Shown one piece after another: positions 24,585 to 32,411 of a stretch of 41,810 nucleotides of DNA. A program made the translations under genes and the position numbers. Position 1 is the stretch's first letter. Each line of letters opens with the position of its first letter. This DNA comes from DASYYE01 sp035946955. GTDB taxonomy: Bacteria > Actinomycetota > Actinomycetes > Streptosporangiales > Streptosporangiaceae. The DNA lies in assembly GCA_035946955.1 (NCBI GenBank), contig DASYYE010000530.1, positions 1-41,810 on the forward strand, in the 5' to 3' direction. The notes under the pieces were generated by a model, which searched no databases, was not told where the DNA came from, and saw only the letters and a list, made by a program, of their open reading frames with translations.

Positions 24585-25280
24585 TTATGGGACGCGTGCT
24601 ACGCAAATCGTGCGATTGCGTATTCCGCTGAGTGGGCGCTTGTAAGGGAAGTAGTAGCATTCATCCGGCTCGAAGCCGAAAGAGACCAGCATTTTGCGGA
24701 GGTAGTCCTTGGAGATGAACCAGAACCCCTCCACGCTGTCATGCGGCGCGTACGGCACTCCCGGATCCCGCGGCGAGTCGTTGGAGAGCAGGAGGTGGGC
24801 GCCGGACTTCAGCCCGAGGCTGGCGAGCTTGGCGAGCGACGGGTTCATATCACCCGACGGGTCGAACAGATGGCCTAGCAATCCGTCGGCGTACACCAGG
24901 TCGGCGGCGGCGACATCCTCCGGCTGAAGCGCGAAGAAGTCGGCGGTGAAAGCGTCCACCCCTTTCGCCCGGGTGAGCGCCACGGCCTCCTCGTTGCAGT
25001 CGATCGCCCTGACCACACGGTCGTGGGCTGCCAGGTCACCTTCTACGAAGCCGTTGCCGCAGCCAAGCGACATGACGGTCCCCCCGGCCGGGGTGAGCGA
25101 AAGGACCTTCAGCACGATGTGCGACCTGTACTCCGGGACGTAGGTGGAGGGCGTCACCGAGTCCTTGAACGCCTCGCCCCTCTCCCAGATCTCATAGATG
25201 CTCGCGTTCGATTCCCCAGCCGACCGCGGCAAACAATAGAAGTCATGCACCCGCTCAAGATCCCGCTGTGTTTGAGGCAC
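24585..25280 (-). CDS. SAM-dependent methyltransferase (TblA-like), first cluster gene
   Basis: A 231-residue class I methyltransferase. Motif I is GTVMSLGCGNGFVEGDLA at about 68-85, followed by the acidic strand end VRAIDCNEEAV and ADLVYADGLLGHL as motif post-I/II. The C-terminal half has FISKDYLRKMLVSFGFEPDE. GTG was chosen as start because GGGGAG lies six bases upstream; an extension of 23 codons is possible but has no ribosome binding site. In tabtoxin the beta-lactam carbonyl carbon comes from the methyl of methionine, and TblA is the methyltransferase proposed for this; being first in a tabtoxin-like operon fits. Homology to TblA is from context and memory, not alignment. Confidence 0.82.
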   Translation of the reverse strand: MPQTQRDLERVHDFYCLPRSAGESNASIYEIWERGEAFKDSVTPSTYVPEYRSHIVLKVLSLTPAGGTVMSLGCGNGFVEGDLAAHDRVVRAIDCNEEAVALTRAKGVDAFTADFFALQPEDVAAADLVYADGLLGHLFDPSGDMNPSLAKLASLGLKSGAHLLLSNDSPRDPGVPYAPHDSVEGFWFISKDYLRKMLVSFGFEPDECYYFPYKRPLSGIRNRTICVARVP

Positions 25281-25755
25281 GCTACTCTCCCCGTAAGAAG
25301 CAATACAAAGTCTCGCTGACGCGCGAGGATGCTTACTCAAATATCTCAACGTTGCCAGAACAGGCCACTCAGGAGAACCAAGTGGCCGGGCCTACGAAAG
25401 ATAGACGCCAGAGAACTTCCGAATCGCCCAACCCCCAGATGCCACCATCGCTGATACCGGCATGTGTGTCACCATTGAGCACGCATTCGGAATGTATAAC
25501 AGTCAGTTCGGGCTGTCAAACACTGATTGGTGCTGAAGCCGTAGTTTGTTACTTTCATGGTCCGCGGCCGAGTTGCTGTTGGCTGTAACTTTACTGGCTA
25601 GCACCGGTGCGTCTTAGCCAATGGCAAGAAGCAGTCAATCAGTGGCAAGAAGCAGCCAATCCGGGCTCCGGGATAGTAGTGGCGGCTGCCGGTGTGGTAG
25701 CGCTCGCGGGCCTCAGCTGCACGGCGGCCGTCGTCGCCCCCGTCGCTGGGCATGA
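25281..25755. promoter_or_regulatory. Upstream region of the biosynthetic operon
   Basis: The region upstream of the first cluster gene, about 475 bp to the terminator, is clearly less GC-rich than the genes around it and must contain the promoter for the 21-gene run, since no other gap exceeds 121 bp. I see no convincing -35/-10 pair and no regulator gene in the cluster. It also contains a 21-bp tandem repeat listed separately. A short + strand frame from 25607 has a Gln/Trp-rich start but is rejected. Confidence 0.5.
25622..25661. repeat. Two tandem copies of a 21-bp unit
   Basis: TGGCAAGAAGCAGTCAATC and TGGCAAGAAGCAGCCAATC (one mismatch) repeat with a period of 21 bp, two turns of the helix, so both face the same side of the DNA. 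They lie about 340 bp upstream of the first cluster gene. A paired regulator site is possible. Confidence 0.7.
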
Positions 25756-25790
25756 GATCGGCCCCTGGCGGAATCCGCCAGGGGCCGATC
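25756..25790. terminator. Strong hairpin terminator after DUF308 gene
   Basis: A perfect 17-base inverted repeat: GATCGGCCCCTGGCGG pairs with CCGCCAGGGGCCGATC around an AAT loop. It follows the DUF308 gene stop by 18 bases and lies between it and the cluster's upstream region. There is no long T-run, which is common for actinomycete terminators. It should work in both directions and isolate the cluster promoter. Confidence 0.8.
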
Positions 25791-25808
25791 TTGGCACGAC
25801 CGGACGGC

Positions 25809-26432
25809 TCAGCCTTGGCTGTGCTTTCGCGCTGGCCGGGGCTGCGGTTCCGCTGGCAGCCCGCGGGTCTCGAAGGCCAGCAGACAGTAGATGACGCCGG
25901 TCACCACTGCCCACACGCCGATGACGGTGCTCGCCGGGACCAACGTGGTACCGGACCCCGCCATCGCCCACAACCCCAGCAGCAGCTCCGCTACGCCGAG
26001 GGCGAGGGTAAACCCCCAGGACGGCAGTTCACGGCGGCGGGCAACGGACACGACGACCTGGAAACCGCCCGATACTGCCAGCCACACCCCGGCGAACAGC
26101 ACCAGCACCAGCGTGGTCGGGCCAGGCCAGGCGAGCAGCACAAGCCCCGCGAGAGCCCCGGCGACACCGGCCAGCACATGCTCACCGGAAGTCCTGTTCG
26201 CATAGGCGGGATTGAGGACCAGCGCAGCCCCGCGGACGATGAACAGCACACCCGCCACGACGCTCAGGGAACCGACGTCCCACCCGGCCGCCATGACCGC
26301 CAGCCCGAGGGCGACCGACACCAGGCCAGCGGACAGCGGTATCCACCAGCGGTCCCTGACCTGCCCGGCACGGTTCCCGAGTTCCCGCAGCAATGTCTGC
26401 GCGCTCTCGGCGGCACTGGCACTTTGGCTCAT
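25809..26432 (-). CDS. DUF308 (HdeD-like) membrane protein
   Basis: A 207-residue integral membrane protein with six predicted helices in three repeated pairs, beginning after an amphipathic N-terminus (about residues 35-50, 55-75, 90-105, 110-130, 140-155, 160-180) and ending in a basic Pro-rich tail. The repeated short-helix layout with GxxSVALGLAVM-type turns is that of the HdeD/DUF308 family, which is linked to acid resistance in E. coli but of unknown function in actinomycetes. ATG at 26432 has AGAGGTG upstream; a longer frame has none. A pair of imperfect 44-bp repeats lies upstream and a strong hairpin follows. Confidence 0.82.
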   Translation of the reverse strand: MSQSASAAESAQTLLRELGNRAGQVRDRWWIPLSAGLVSVALGLAVMAAGWDVGSLSVVAGVLFIVRGAALVLNPAYANRTSGEHVLAGVAGALAGLVLLAWPGPTTLVLVLFAGVWLAVSGGFQVVVSVARRRELPSWGFTLALGVAELLLGLWAMAGSGTTLVPASTVIGVWAVVTGVIYCLLAFETRGLPAEPQPRPARKHSQG

Positions 26433-26574
26433 CGGATCACCTCTCGGGATATAGCGGCACACATCGGCGCGCACCGCTGACGCCTGTGGTCCCCAAGAGC
26501 TCGAGCCCCGCTGTGCGCGGAGCCTCGCAACGGCCGATTCCTCTCAGTTCAGCCGGTCTCCCCTGCTCTGCATA

Positions 26575-26674
26575 CCGCCACGCAACACCACCGCGTTACT
26601 GCGCGATATGCGGTTTGGATGCGGGAGTCTCCGCCACGCACCACCACCGCGTTACTGCACGATGTGGGCTTTGG
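26575..26674. repeat. Two imperfect 44-bp direct repeats, period 56 bp
   Basis: Copies at 26575-26618 and 26631-26674 share CCGCCACGCA, then CACCACCGCGTTACTGC, and end in TTTGG, with about six substitutions and no gaps. They lie upstream of the DUF308 gene and just after the MerR gene's end. They may be regulator-binding sites for the DUF308 promoter or remnants of an intergenic repeat family. Confidence 0.75.
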
Positions 26675-26686
26675 CAGGCATGGGTT

Positions 26687-27484
26687 TCAGTGTGGGCTGG
26701 GTGCGGACCGTGGTGCCAGGCCCCTGGCTTTGGCCTTCTCGCGGCAGAGCTCATCCAGCCGCTCCCAGGCGGCCGGCATGGCGGCGGTCCGGGACAGCAC
26801 CAGGGCCATGGCGACCGGGTCGTCTACTGCCGCCCCAGCCGATACCTGTTCCATGTCCACCTGGTGGTGTTCCAGTTCAGCGCGGTGGTGTTCAGCGTAG
26901 CCCACGATGACATCGGCGACCTCAGCCAGCCGGGGGTCGGCCGGATCCCAGTCGAAGGTCTCGTAGTAGGAACGGTAGACGTGCGCGAACTCCGGGTCGG
27001 TCAGGGCTTCGAGCTTGCTCTGTGCCCAGTCCCGGGCCTGCCCGGGGTACCGGGCGGCCAGCATGATCCAGCTGTCCCGCTCGATCCGCATCGCCTGCGG
27101 GCTGACGCCGAGACCGCGTATCCGGTCGAAGAGGTCGGCGATTTCCGCTGGCACGAAGAGCCGGTCGCCCGCGGCCAGCTGGGCGATCCGGTGCCGCTGT
27201 GCCTGCAGTTCGCGGATCCGGACGGCCAGCGCCTTGTCGATCTCGGTGATGGCACCGGCGAACTCGGCAGGCTCGGCGGCGAGCAACTGCTGGATCCGCG
27301 CCAGCGGCACCCCCGCGTCCGCGAGGGCTTTGATCCGGATCAGGTCGATCACCGCGTCCGCGTCGTACCTGCGGTAGCCCGATGCGTCCCGCTCGGGCTC
27401 AGACAGCAGACCGCGCTCGTGGTAGTGCCGGACGGCGCGGACGGTGACCCCGACGTAGTCCGCCAGCTGGCTGATGGTGAGCAT
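26687..27484 (-). CDS. MerR-family transcriptional regulator
   Basis: A 265-residue regulator. The winged helix-turn-helix is the classic MLTISQLADYVGVTVRAVRHY and GYRRYDADAVIDLIRIKALADAGVPL, followed by the dimerising coiled coil (about residues 80-110) and a 150-residue all-helical ligand-binding domain with no clear Cys metal site, suggesting an organic ligand. GGAAGG precedes the ATG. It is the last gene of a three-gene run with the ABC exporter, 56 bp after the permease, and probably controls that operon through a palindrome ahead of the ATPase gene. Confidence 0.9.
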   Translation of the reverse strand: MLTISQLADYVGVTVRAVRHYHERGLLSEPERDASGYRRYDADAVIDLIRIKALADAGVPLARIQQLLAAEPAEFAGAITEIDKALAVRIRELQAQRHRIAQLAAGDRLFVPAEIADLFDRIRGLGVSPQAMRIERDSWIMLAARYPGQARDWAQSKLEALTDPEFAHVYRSYYETFDWDPADPRLAEVADVIVGYAEHHRAELEHHQVDMEQVSAGAAVDDPVAMALVLSRTAAMPAAWERLDELCREKAKARGLAPRSAPSPH

Positions 27485-27540
27485 CGCGGGCCTTCCTGCG
27501 ATGGTGGCAGCCGATGGTGGCCGACCCGCTTCCACGGTAT

Positions 27541-28335
27541 TCACCGGCTGCGGCTGGTGGTGGTGCCCCGGTTGAACAGCGCCCGCGAGCCCAGGTAACC
27601 GGCAACGGCCAGCCCGGCGCACCAGGCGTACGCGATCAGCGGCTTGTCCCCGGCTGGCGTGCCCAGCAGCAGGCCCCGCAGCGTCTCGATGACCGGCGTG
27701 AAGGGCTGGTATTCGGCGAACCACCGTACCCCCGGCGCCATCGTCCCTGCGGGCACGAAGGCGCTGCCCAGGAACGGCAGGAGCGCCAGCGGCAAGGGTG
27801 CGTTGCTGGCACCCTCCGGGTTCTTGGCGAGCAGCCCAAGCGCCACGGACACCCAGGTGAGAGCGAAGGCGAGGACCACGATCAGGGCGATCGCGGCCAG
27901 CCAGCCGGCCACGCTGGCCGCGGGCCGGAAACCCAGCGCCACGGCGAGGCCGGTGACGAGCACGGCACCGGCCACCGTCTGGACCACGCTGCCGAGCACG
28001 TGTCCGGTCAGCACGCAGACCCGGGCGATCGCCATGGTCCGGAAGCGGTTGATGATGCCTTCGGTCATGTCCATGTTGATCGCGACCGCGATGGCGACCG
28101 AAGCGGAGCTCACCGCCAGCACGATGATCCCGGGGGTCAGGTAGTTGATGTAGCCGCCGGTCCGGGCGCCGATGCCAGCTCCCAGCGTGGCCCCGAATAC
28201 ATAGCGGAACAGCAGCAGCATGAAGACGGGGATAAGCAGCACCCCAAAGGTCATGCTCGGGTAGCGCCGTACGTGCAGGAGGTCACGGCGCAGCATCGTG
28301 ACCGAGTCGCGGATCGCGTAGGAGCTGGTGCTCAT
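27541..28335 (-). CDS. ABC-2 type transporter permease (DrrB-like)
   Basis: A 264-residue membrane protein with the six-helix ABC-2 fold. After a cytoplasmic N-terminus (SVTMLRRDLLHVRRYPSM), helices occur near residues 30-48, 66-85, 112-135, 143-170, 175-190 and 230-250; the FVPAGTMAPGVRWFAEYQPFTP stretch is the typical loop before the last helix. These permeases pair with a DrrA-type ATPase to export antibiotics such as daunorubicin. It follows its ATPase gene by 12 bases. Confidence 0.9.
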   Translation of the reverse strand: MSTSSYAIRDSVTMLRRDLLHVRRYPSMTFGVLLIPVFMLLLFRYVFGATLGAGIGARTGGYINYLTPGIIVLAVSSASVAIAVAINMDMTEGIINRFRTMAIARVCVLTGHVLGSVVQTVAGAVLVTGLAVALGFRPAASVAGWLAAIALIVVLAFALTWVSVALGLLAKNPEGASNAPLPLALLPFLGSAFVPAGTMAPGVRWFAEYQPFTPVIETLRGLLLGTPAGDKPLIAYAWCAGLAVAGYLGSRALFNRGTTTSRSR

Positions 28336-28347
28336 CGTGGCTGTCCT

Positions 28348-29295
28348 TCAGTTGACGTGGTCGGGTTGGCCGGTGAGGGCGAGGAAGACGTCGTCGAGGT
28401 CGGGCATGTGCACCGTCAGGGTGGCCACCTCGACGGACTGGGCACCGAGCTGGTCCAGCAGGGCACGCACTGACCTGGCGCTGCTGTCGGCTGGCACCCG
28501 GAGCGTGAGTGCTTCCTCGTCTGGCGACGCGCCGCTCAGCACGCGGGCCGCTGCGGCGAGCTCGTCCGGGCTGGTGAACTGGAGCTGGATGTGGCCGCCC
28601 GGGACCAGCCGCTTGAGCTCGCCCGCGGTTCCTTCCGCGACCAGCCTGCCGTTGTCCAGCACGGCGATCCGGTCGGCCAGCTGGTCGGCCTCTTCCAGGT
28701 ACTGCGTGGTCAGGAAGACGGTGGTGCCGACGGCGACGAGGTCACGGACGATCTGCCACATGCGGCGGCGGCTTCGCGGGTCCAGGCCGGCCGTTGGCTC
28801 GTCGAGGAAGAGGATCCGGGGGCGGATCATCAGTGTCATGGCGAGGTCCAGCCGGCGCCGCATCCCGCCGGAGAAGGTCATGGCTGGCTTGGCGGCCGCG
28901 TCGGTCAGCTCGAAGAGCTCGAGCAGGTCCGCTGCCCGCCGGCGTCCTTCGCCGCGGTCGAGGTGGCACAGGTCCGCCATCAGGAGCAGGTTCTCCCTGC
29001 CGGTGAGCAGGTTGTCCACGGCCGAGAACTGGCCGGTGACGCCGATCGCCGCGCGCACCAGGTCAGGTTCGGTGCGCACATCGTGGCCTGCCACGCGCAC
29101 CTCGCCGGCGTTGGCGGGGATGAGGGTGGACAGGATCTGGACCGTGGTGGTCTTGCCCGCCCCGTTCGGGCCGAGCAGCGCGAAGATCGTCCCCTCCGGG
29201 ATCGTCAGGCCGATGCTGTCCAGCACGGTCTTGTCACCGAACGACTTGCGCAGCCCGCTGGCCGAGACCGCCAGGGCTGGGTTCTGCTGTGTCAT
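28348..29295 (-). CDS. ABC transporter ATPase (DrrA-like)
   Basis: A 315-residue nucleotide-binding subunit. Walker A is LLGPNGAGKTTT, the signature is TFSGGMRRRLDLAM, Walker B is ILFLDEPTAGLDP, and the switch His is replaced by Gln in FLTTQYLEEAD, common in DrrA proteins. The C-terminal 80 residues, ending LDDVFLALTG, match the extra domain of daunorubicin-type ATPases. The ATG at 29295 has no obvious ribosome binding site and lies only 16 bases from an inverted repeat, so the transcript may be almost leaderless. A longer upstream frame lacks coding signs. It is the first gene of the exporter-MerR operon. Confidence 0.9.
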   Translation of the reverse strand: MTQQNPALAVSASGLRKSFGDKTVLDSIGLTIPEGTIFALLGPNGAGKTTTVQILSTLIPANAGEVRVAGHDVRTEPDLVRAAIGVTGQFSAVDNLLTGRENLLLMADLCHLDRGEGRRRAADLLELFELTDAAAKPAMTFSGGMRRRLDLAMTLMIRPRILFLDEPTAGLDPRSRRRMWQIVRDLVAVGTTVFLTTQYLEEADQLADRIAVLDNGRLVAEGTAGELKRLVPGGHIQLQFTSPDELAAAARVLSGASPDEEALTLRVPADSSARSVRALLDQLGAQSVEVATLTVHMPDLDDVFLALTGQPDHVN

Positions 29296-29312
29296 GCACC
29301 CATGCTCGAAGG

Positions 29313-29327
29313 TTGACGCAGGGTCAA
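29313..29327. promoter_or_regulatory. Candidate MerR operator before the ABC exporter operon
   Basis: TTGAC and GTCAA form an inverted repeat around a 5-bp centre, with another GTCAA two bases on. On the minus strand TTGACC stands as a -35 candidate overlapping the dyad. Short dyads inside a stretched spacer are the usual binding places of MerR proteins, and a MerR gene is third in this operon. The exact promoter is not resolved. Confidence 0.5.
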
Positions 29328-29409
29328 GGTCAAGCCCTGTTGCGCAGCCAGAACCTGGCGGCTGCCAGTGGTGTATTCCAGAGTGCGTACGCCCAGTTGA
29401 GTGAGCTGA

Positions 29410-29982
29410 GTGAGGAGTGCCATCGAGGACGAGGAGGCGGTAGCCCGGTCCCGTGACGGCGACCTTGACGCCTATGCCGTGCTGGTCGCCCGGTACACGC
29501 TGCGCGCACACCGGGCCGCCTTCCTGCTGGGCGCCGGGGAGGAGGCCGACGATGTCGTGCAGGAAGCGTTCGTGAAAGCGTTCCGGAACCTGTCCCGGTT
29601 CCGGTTGGGTGAGCCGTTCGGCCCGTGGCTGCTGCGGATCGTCGTCAACGAGACCAAGAACCTGACCCGTTCGAGGAGGCGGCGCGCCGCGATGGCCCTG
29701 CGGCTGTCCGCCGCGGAACCGCGTGAGGAGGCAGCGGGCGGTCCCCTCGAGGAGGTGCTGGCCGCTGAGCGGCGTGCCCGGCTGCTGGCGGCGGTGGGTG
29801 CGCTGCCGGGCAGCGAACGGCAGGCACTGGTCTGCCGTTACTTCCTCGAGCTGTCCGAGGCGGAGACAGCGCAGGTGCTGGGCTGGCCCCTCGGGTCGGT
29901 GAAGTCACGCACGTCGCGGGCGCTGAACCGGCTCCGCGGGCTGCTCGTGCCCGGGGAGCAGAAGGCGGTCCCTCATGGCTGA
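29410..29982 (+). CDS. ECF RNA polymerase sigma factor
   Basis: A 190-residue sigma-70 family protein. Region 2 is seen as VLVARYTLRAHRAAFLLG, EADDVVQEAFVKAFRNLSRF and PFGPWLLRIVVNETKNLTR; region 4 as ALPGSERQALVCRYFLELSE with the helix-turn-helix GWPLGSVKSRTSRALNRL. The GTG start is the only reasonable one but lacks a strong upstream ribosome binding site (AGGAG lies just after it). It overlaps the following membrane-protein gene by eight bases, which is the usual sigma/anti-sigma coupling. It is divergent from the ABC operon. Confidence 0.89.
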   Translation: MRSAIEDEEAVARSRDGDLDAYAVLVARYTLRAHRAAFLLGAGEEADDVVQEAFVKAFRNLSRFRLGEPFGPWLLRIVVNETKNLTRSRRRRAAMALRLSAAEPREEAAGGPLEEVLAAERRARLLAAVGALPGSERQALVCRYFLELSEAETAQVLGWPLGSVKSRTSRALNRLRGLLVPGEQKAVPHG

Positions 29983-30754
29983 CCGGGCCGGGTGGCTGGA
30001 CGAGATGGAGTCCGAGTTGCGGGCGCTGGGCCAGGCGCTGGAGGTGCCATCCCCTGGCGACCTCACCGTAGCCGTCCGGCAGCGGCTCACAGGGCAGGCG
30101 GCGCCCAATACCGGCGGCCACCGTCACCGACCCGCGCTTGGTCGGATCCGCGGCCGGCTGGTGTGGCGTGCCGCGCTGGTCGCGCTGATCACCCTGCTGG
30201 CTCTGCTGGTCGCCACCCCACAGGGGCGGGCGGTGATCACGCACGTGTTCCGGTTCGCCGGTATCGAGCTCCGCCAGGAGCCAGGGCCGGCACGGCCGCC
30301 GGGGGGCCGCGCCGCCCTTCCCGGTCAGCGGCAGATGCCGCTGGAAAGGGCCCGCCACCAGGTTTCCTTCCCCATCCTGGTGCCGGCCGCGCTCGGCCAG
30401 CCCAGCCAGGTCGTGGTCAGCGACGGCGGGCGGGTCGTGTCGCTGACCTACCGCCGGACGCCGCACGGCCTGGTGCGGGTGGATGAGTTCGCCGGATACA
30501 TCAACCAGGTCGTGTTCGAGAAGCTGGTCCATTTCAGCAGCGTGACCAGGGTACGGGTGGATGGCACCAGGGCACTGTGGGTCAAGGGCCCGCAGGAACT
30601 GCTGTACGTCACCCGTGACGGCGCCCTGGCCGCTGCCTCGGCCCGGCTCACCACCGGCAACACCCTGATCTGGGCGACCCGGCAGGTCGCGCTGCGCCTC
30701 GAGGGCAACCTCAGCGAGTCAGCCGCGCTCGTCATCGCTGACTCGGCGCACTGA
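29975..30754 (+). CDS. Single-pass membrane protein, probable anti-sigma partner
   Basis: A 259-residue protein: about 60 residues of cytoplasmic region beginning MADRAGWLDEMESELRALGQ, one membrane helix (about 63-83, VWRAALVALITLLALLVATP), then an extracytoplasmic domain of about 170 residues with beta-rich sequence such as VVVSDGGRVVSLTYRR. No zinc motif is present, unlike the anti-sigma factor at the left of the window. The eight-base overlap with the sigma factor and the topology suggest it sequesters that sigma factor. The outer domain resembles DUF4367-like lipoprotein/anti-sigma domains only loosely. Confidence 0.7.
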   Translation: MADRAGWLDEMESELRALGQALEVPSPGDLTVAVRQRLTGQAAPNTGGHRHRPALGRIRGRLVWRAALVALITLLALLVATPQGRAVITHVFRFAGIELRQEPGPARPPGGRAALPGQRQMPLERARHQVSFPILVPAALGQPSQVVVSDGGRVVSLTYRRTPHGLVRVDEFAGYINQVVFEKLVHFSSVTRVRVDGTRALWVKGPQELLYVTRDGALAAASARLTTGNTLIWATRQVALRLEGNLSESAALVIADSAH

Positions 30755-30858
30755 CACCGCCCAGGCCCAGGCACGGGAACCTGCCGCCCGGCAGCGGTGT
30801 AACAGGAACGGGCCACACCCCGGACTGGCATACAGGGACTAGCAAACAGGGAGCAGCC

Positions 30859-31515
30859 ATGTTGTGGAGGCTGATCGCTGTCAGCGCTCTTGCCGTAGGC
30901 ATGAGCATCGCCGCCGCCGTGACGCTGGCCACGCCAGCGCTCGCGAAAGGGCCTACCCAGGCGAGCATCACCGGACCTGGGCTGACCCACCCGGTCGTCG
31001 TCTCCGGCGACGGCGAGCCGGGACAGCTGGGCAGGCTCGCGACGCTTGCCGGGCAGACCAGTCTGTTCTCCGTGATGTTCCCTGCGGGCAATGGCCTGCC
31101 AGCACCGGTCCGGGTGCGCACCCCCTTGCCGAGAGCCTCCCTCGGCCCCCGGTACACGGTCATCTACACGGTGCCTGGTGTCACCCCCAAGCCGGGCGAG
31201 CAGTTCGGGCGGGTCCGCGAAGACCTCTACCCGTTCGCGGCCGACGGGCCGGTCATCTACACGCCACCGGGGCAGGCTGGTTTCGGCGGGCCGCTGCAGG
31301 TCACCGGCTGGTTCCGGGCCAGCCACCAGCTGACCCGCACCCTCACCCAGCTCGGCGTGCCACCAGCCCACGTCCCCCCTGGCGGACGTCCCACGGCAGG
31401 GCACCAAGCGGGCTCGGCAGCACTTGCCTGGCTCATAGCAGCGCTCGCAGCCGCTGCCGCGGCGGTCACCGGGATCGCATTGTGGCTACGTCACCGCAGG
31501 CCAGCCACTGCGTGA
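30859..31515 (+). CDS. Exported, C-terminally anchored hypothetical protein
   Basis: A 218-residue protein with a signal peptide (about residues 1-29, cleavage near TPALAKG) and a C-terminal membrane helix (about 188-210) followed by LRHRRP, so it is anchored outside the cell with a short inside tail. The middle 140 residues have several Gly-Pro-rich turns and no recognised domain. GGGAG stands six bases before the ATG. It follows the sigma/anti-sigma pair by 104 bp on the same strand and could belong to their regulon. Confidence 0.75.
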   Translation: MLWRLIAVSALAVGMSIAAAVTLATPALAKGPTQASITGPGLTHPVVVSGDGEPGQLGRLATLAGQTSLFSVMFPAGNGLPAPVRVRTPLPRASLGPRYTVIYTVPGVTPKPGEQFGRVREDLYPFAADGPVIYTPPGQAGFGGPLQVTGWFRASHQLTRTLTQLGVPPAHVPPGGRPTAGHQAGSAALAWLIAALAAAAAAVTGIALWLRHRRPATA

Positions 31516-31558
31516 CGAAACCCAGAGCCGCCGCCAGCGCCGGGCGCAGCGGCCGGTG

Positions 31559-32374
31559 TCACCGCTTGCGGGCCACTCCGCCGACCCACGCGTGGTAGCC
31601 GGCGTACTGGAAACGCGTAGCGCCGGGGCTGGGCCGCCACTCGGGCAGCGGCACCAGGCCCGGGTCGACCATCTCCAGGTCGCCGAAGTAGCTGAGGACC
31701 TCCTCATGGCTGCGCCAGTTCCCGGTCCCGAACAGTTCCCTGAACAGCTTCTGGGCGCCCGCGATCCGCGCGGCGTCGGTGGGGTGCGATGTGGTGGTGT
31801 CACGGAAGTGTGAGATGGCCAGGTAACTGCCCGGCGGCATCGCCTCGCGAAGCAGGGCGACGATGCCCGCGGGATCGTCCTCGTCGTCGATGAGGGGCAG
31901 GACCGCCAGCAGCGTCAGCGCTACCGGCTGCCCGGGAGCGAGCAGTTCGCGGACTTCCGGGCTGGCCAGTATCTCCTCCGGGCGATGCAGGTCAGCTTTG
32001 ATGATCGCGGCAGTGCTGCTGTCGCTGAGCAGGGCGCGGCTGCGCGCGACCACGTCGGGGTCGTCGTCGACGTAGAGCACGCGGGCCGGGCAGCCGGCCT
32101 CCCACGTGACCTGGTGGACGTTCCCGCTCGCCGACAGGCCGGAACCGATGTCGAGGAAGCGGCTGATGCCAGCTTCAGCCGCCAGGAAGCACACCACGCG
32201 CCGCAAGAACGCCCGGTTGGCCATTGCCATCCGGGGGGCATCGGGCACCGCACCCACGAGCCTGGCGAAGACCTCGCGGTCAGCGGCCAGGTTGTCGGTC
32301 CCCCCCAGGAGACAGTCATAGACCCGGTAGATGCTCGCACGGTCGGTGCCCACACGCTGCTGGACCCAGTCCAC
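31559..32374 (-). CDS. SAM-dependent methyltransferase, PF04672 family
   Basis: A 271-residue protein of the actinomycete-specific S-adenosyl methyltransferase family formerly DUF574. The family hallmark RASIYRVYDCLLGGTDN near the N-terminus, the SAM motif ISRFLDIGSGLSASGNVHQV, VLYVDDDPDVVARSR and the late GGVARK ending are all visible. Substrates are mostly unknown; one distant member acts in antibiotic tailoring. GAGG precedes the GTG start. It is divergent from the broken lipase and convergent with the exported protein. Confidence 0.9.
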   Translation of the reverse strand: MDWVQQRVGTDRASIYRVYDCLLGGTDNLAADREVFARLVGAVPDAPRMAMANRAFLRRVVCFLAAEAGISRFLDIGSGLSASGNVHQVTWEAGCPARVLYVDDDPDVVARSRALLSDSSTAAIIKADLHRPEEILASPEVRELLAPGQPVALTLLAVLPLIDDEDDPAGIVALLREAMPPGSYLAISHFRDTTTSHPTDAARIAGAQKLFRELFGTGNWRSHEEVLSYFGDLEMVDPGLVPLPEWRPSPGATRFQYAGYHAWVGGVARKR

Positions 32375-32411
32375 GGCGCACCTCGTCGAGAGACGAACGC
32401 GATCCCCTGGG

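Noticed and set aside
24585..25280. Lysine-biosynthesis housekeeping operon as an explanation of DapD, DapC and LysA genes
   Set aside because: Altered LysA motifs, non-actinobacterial DapD type, and operon sharing with a Cys-less AsnB, Fe/2OG enzymes and an exporter all point to specialised metabolism.
25607..25894. + strand frame of 95 codons with QWQEAVNQWQEAAN and a hydrophobic stretch
   Set aside because: It runs through the strong hairpin and into the DUF308 gene antisense; the QWQEA repeat is just the 21-bp DNA repeat read in frame, and no ribosome binding site is present.
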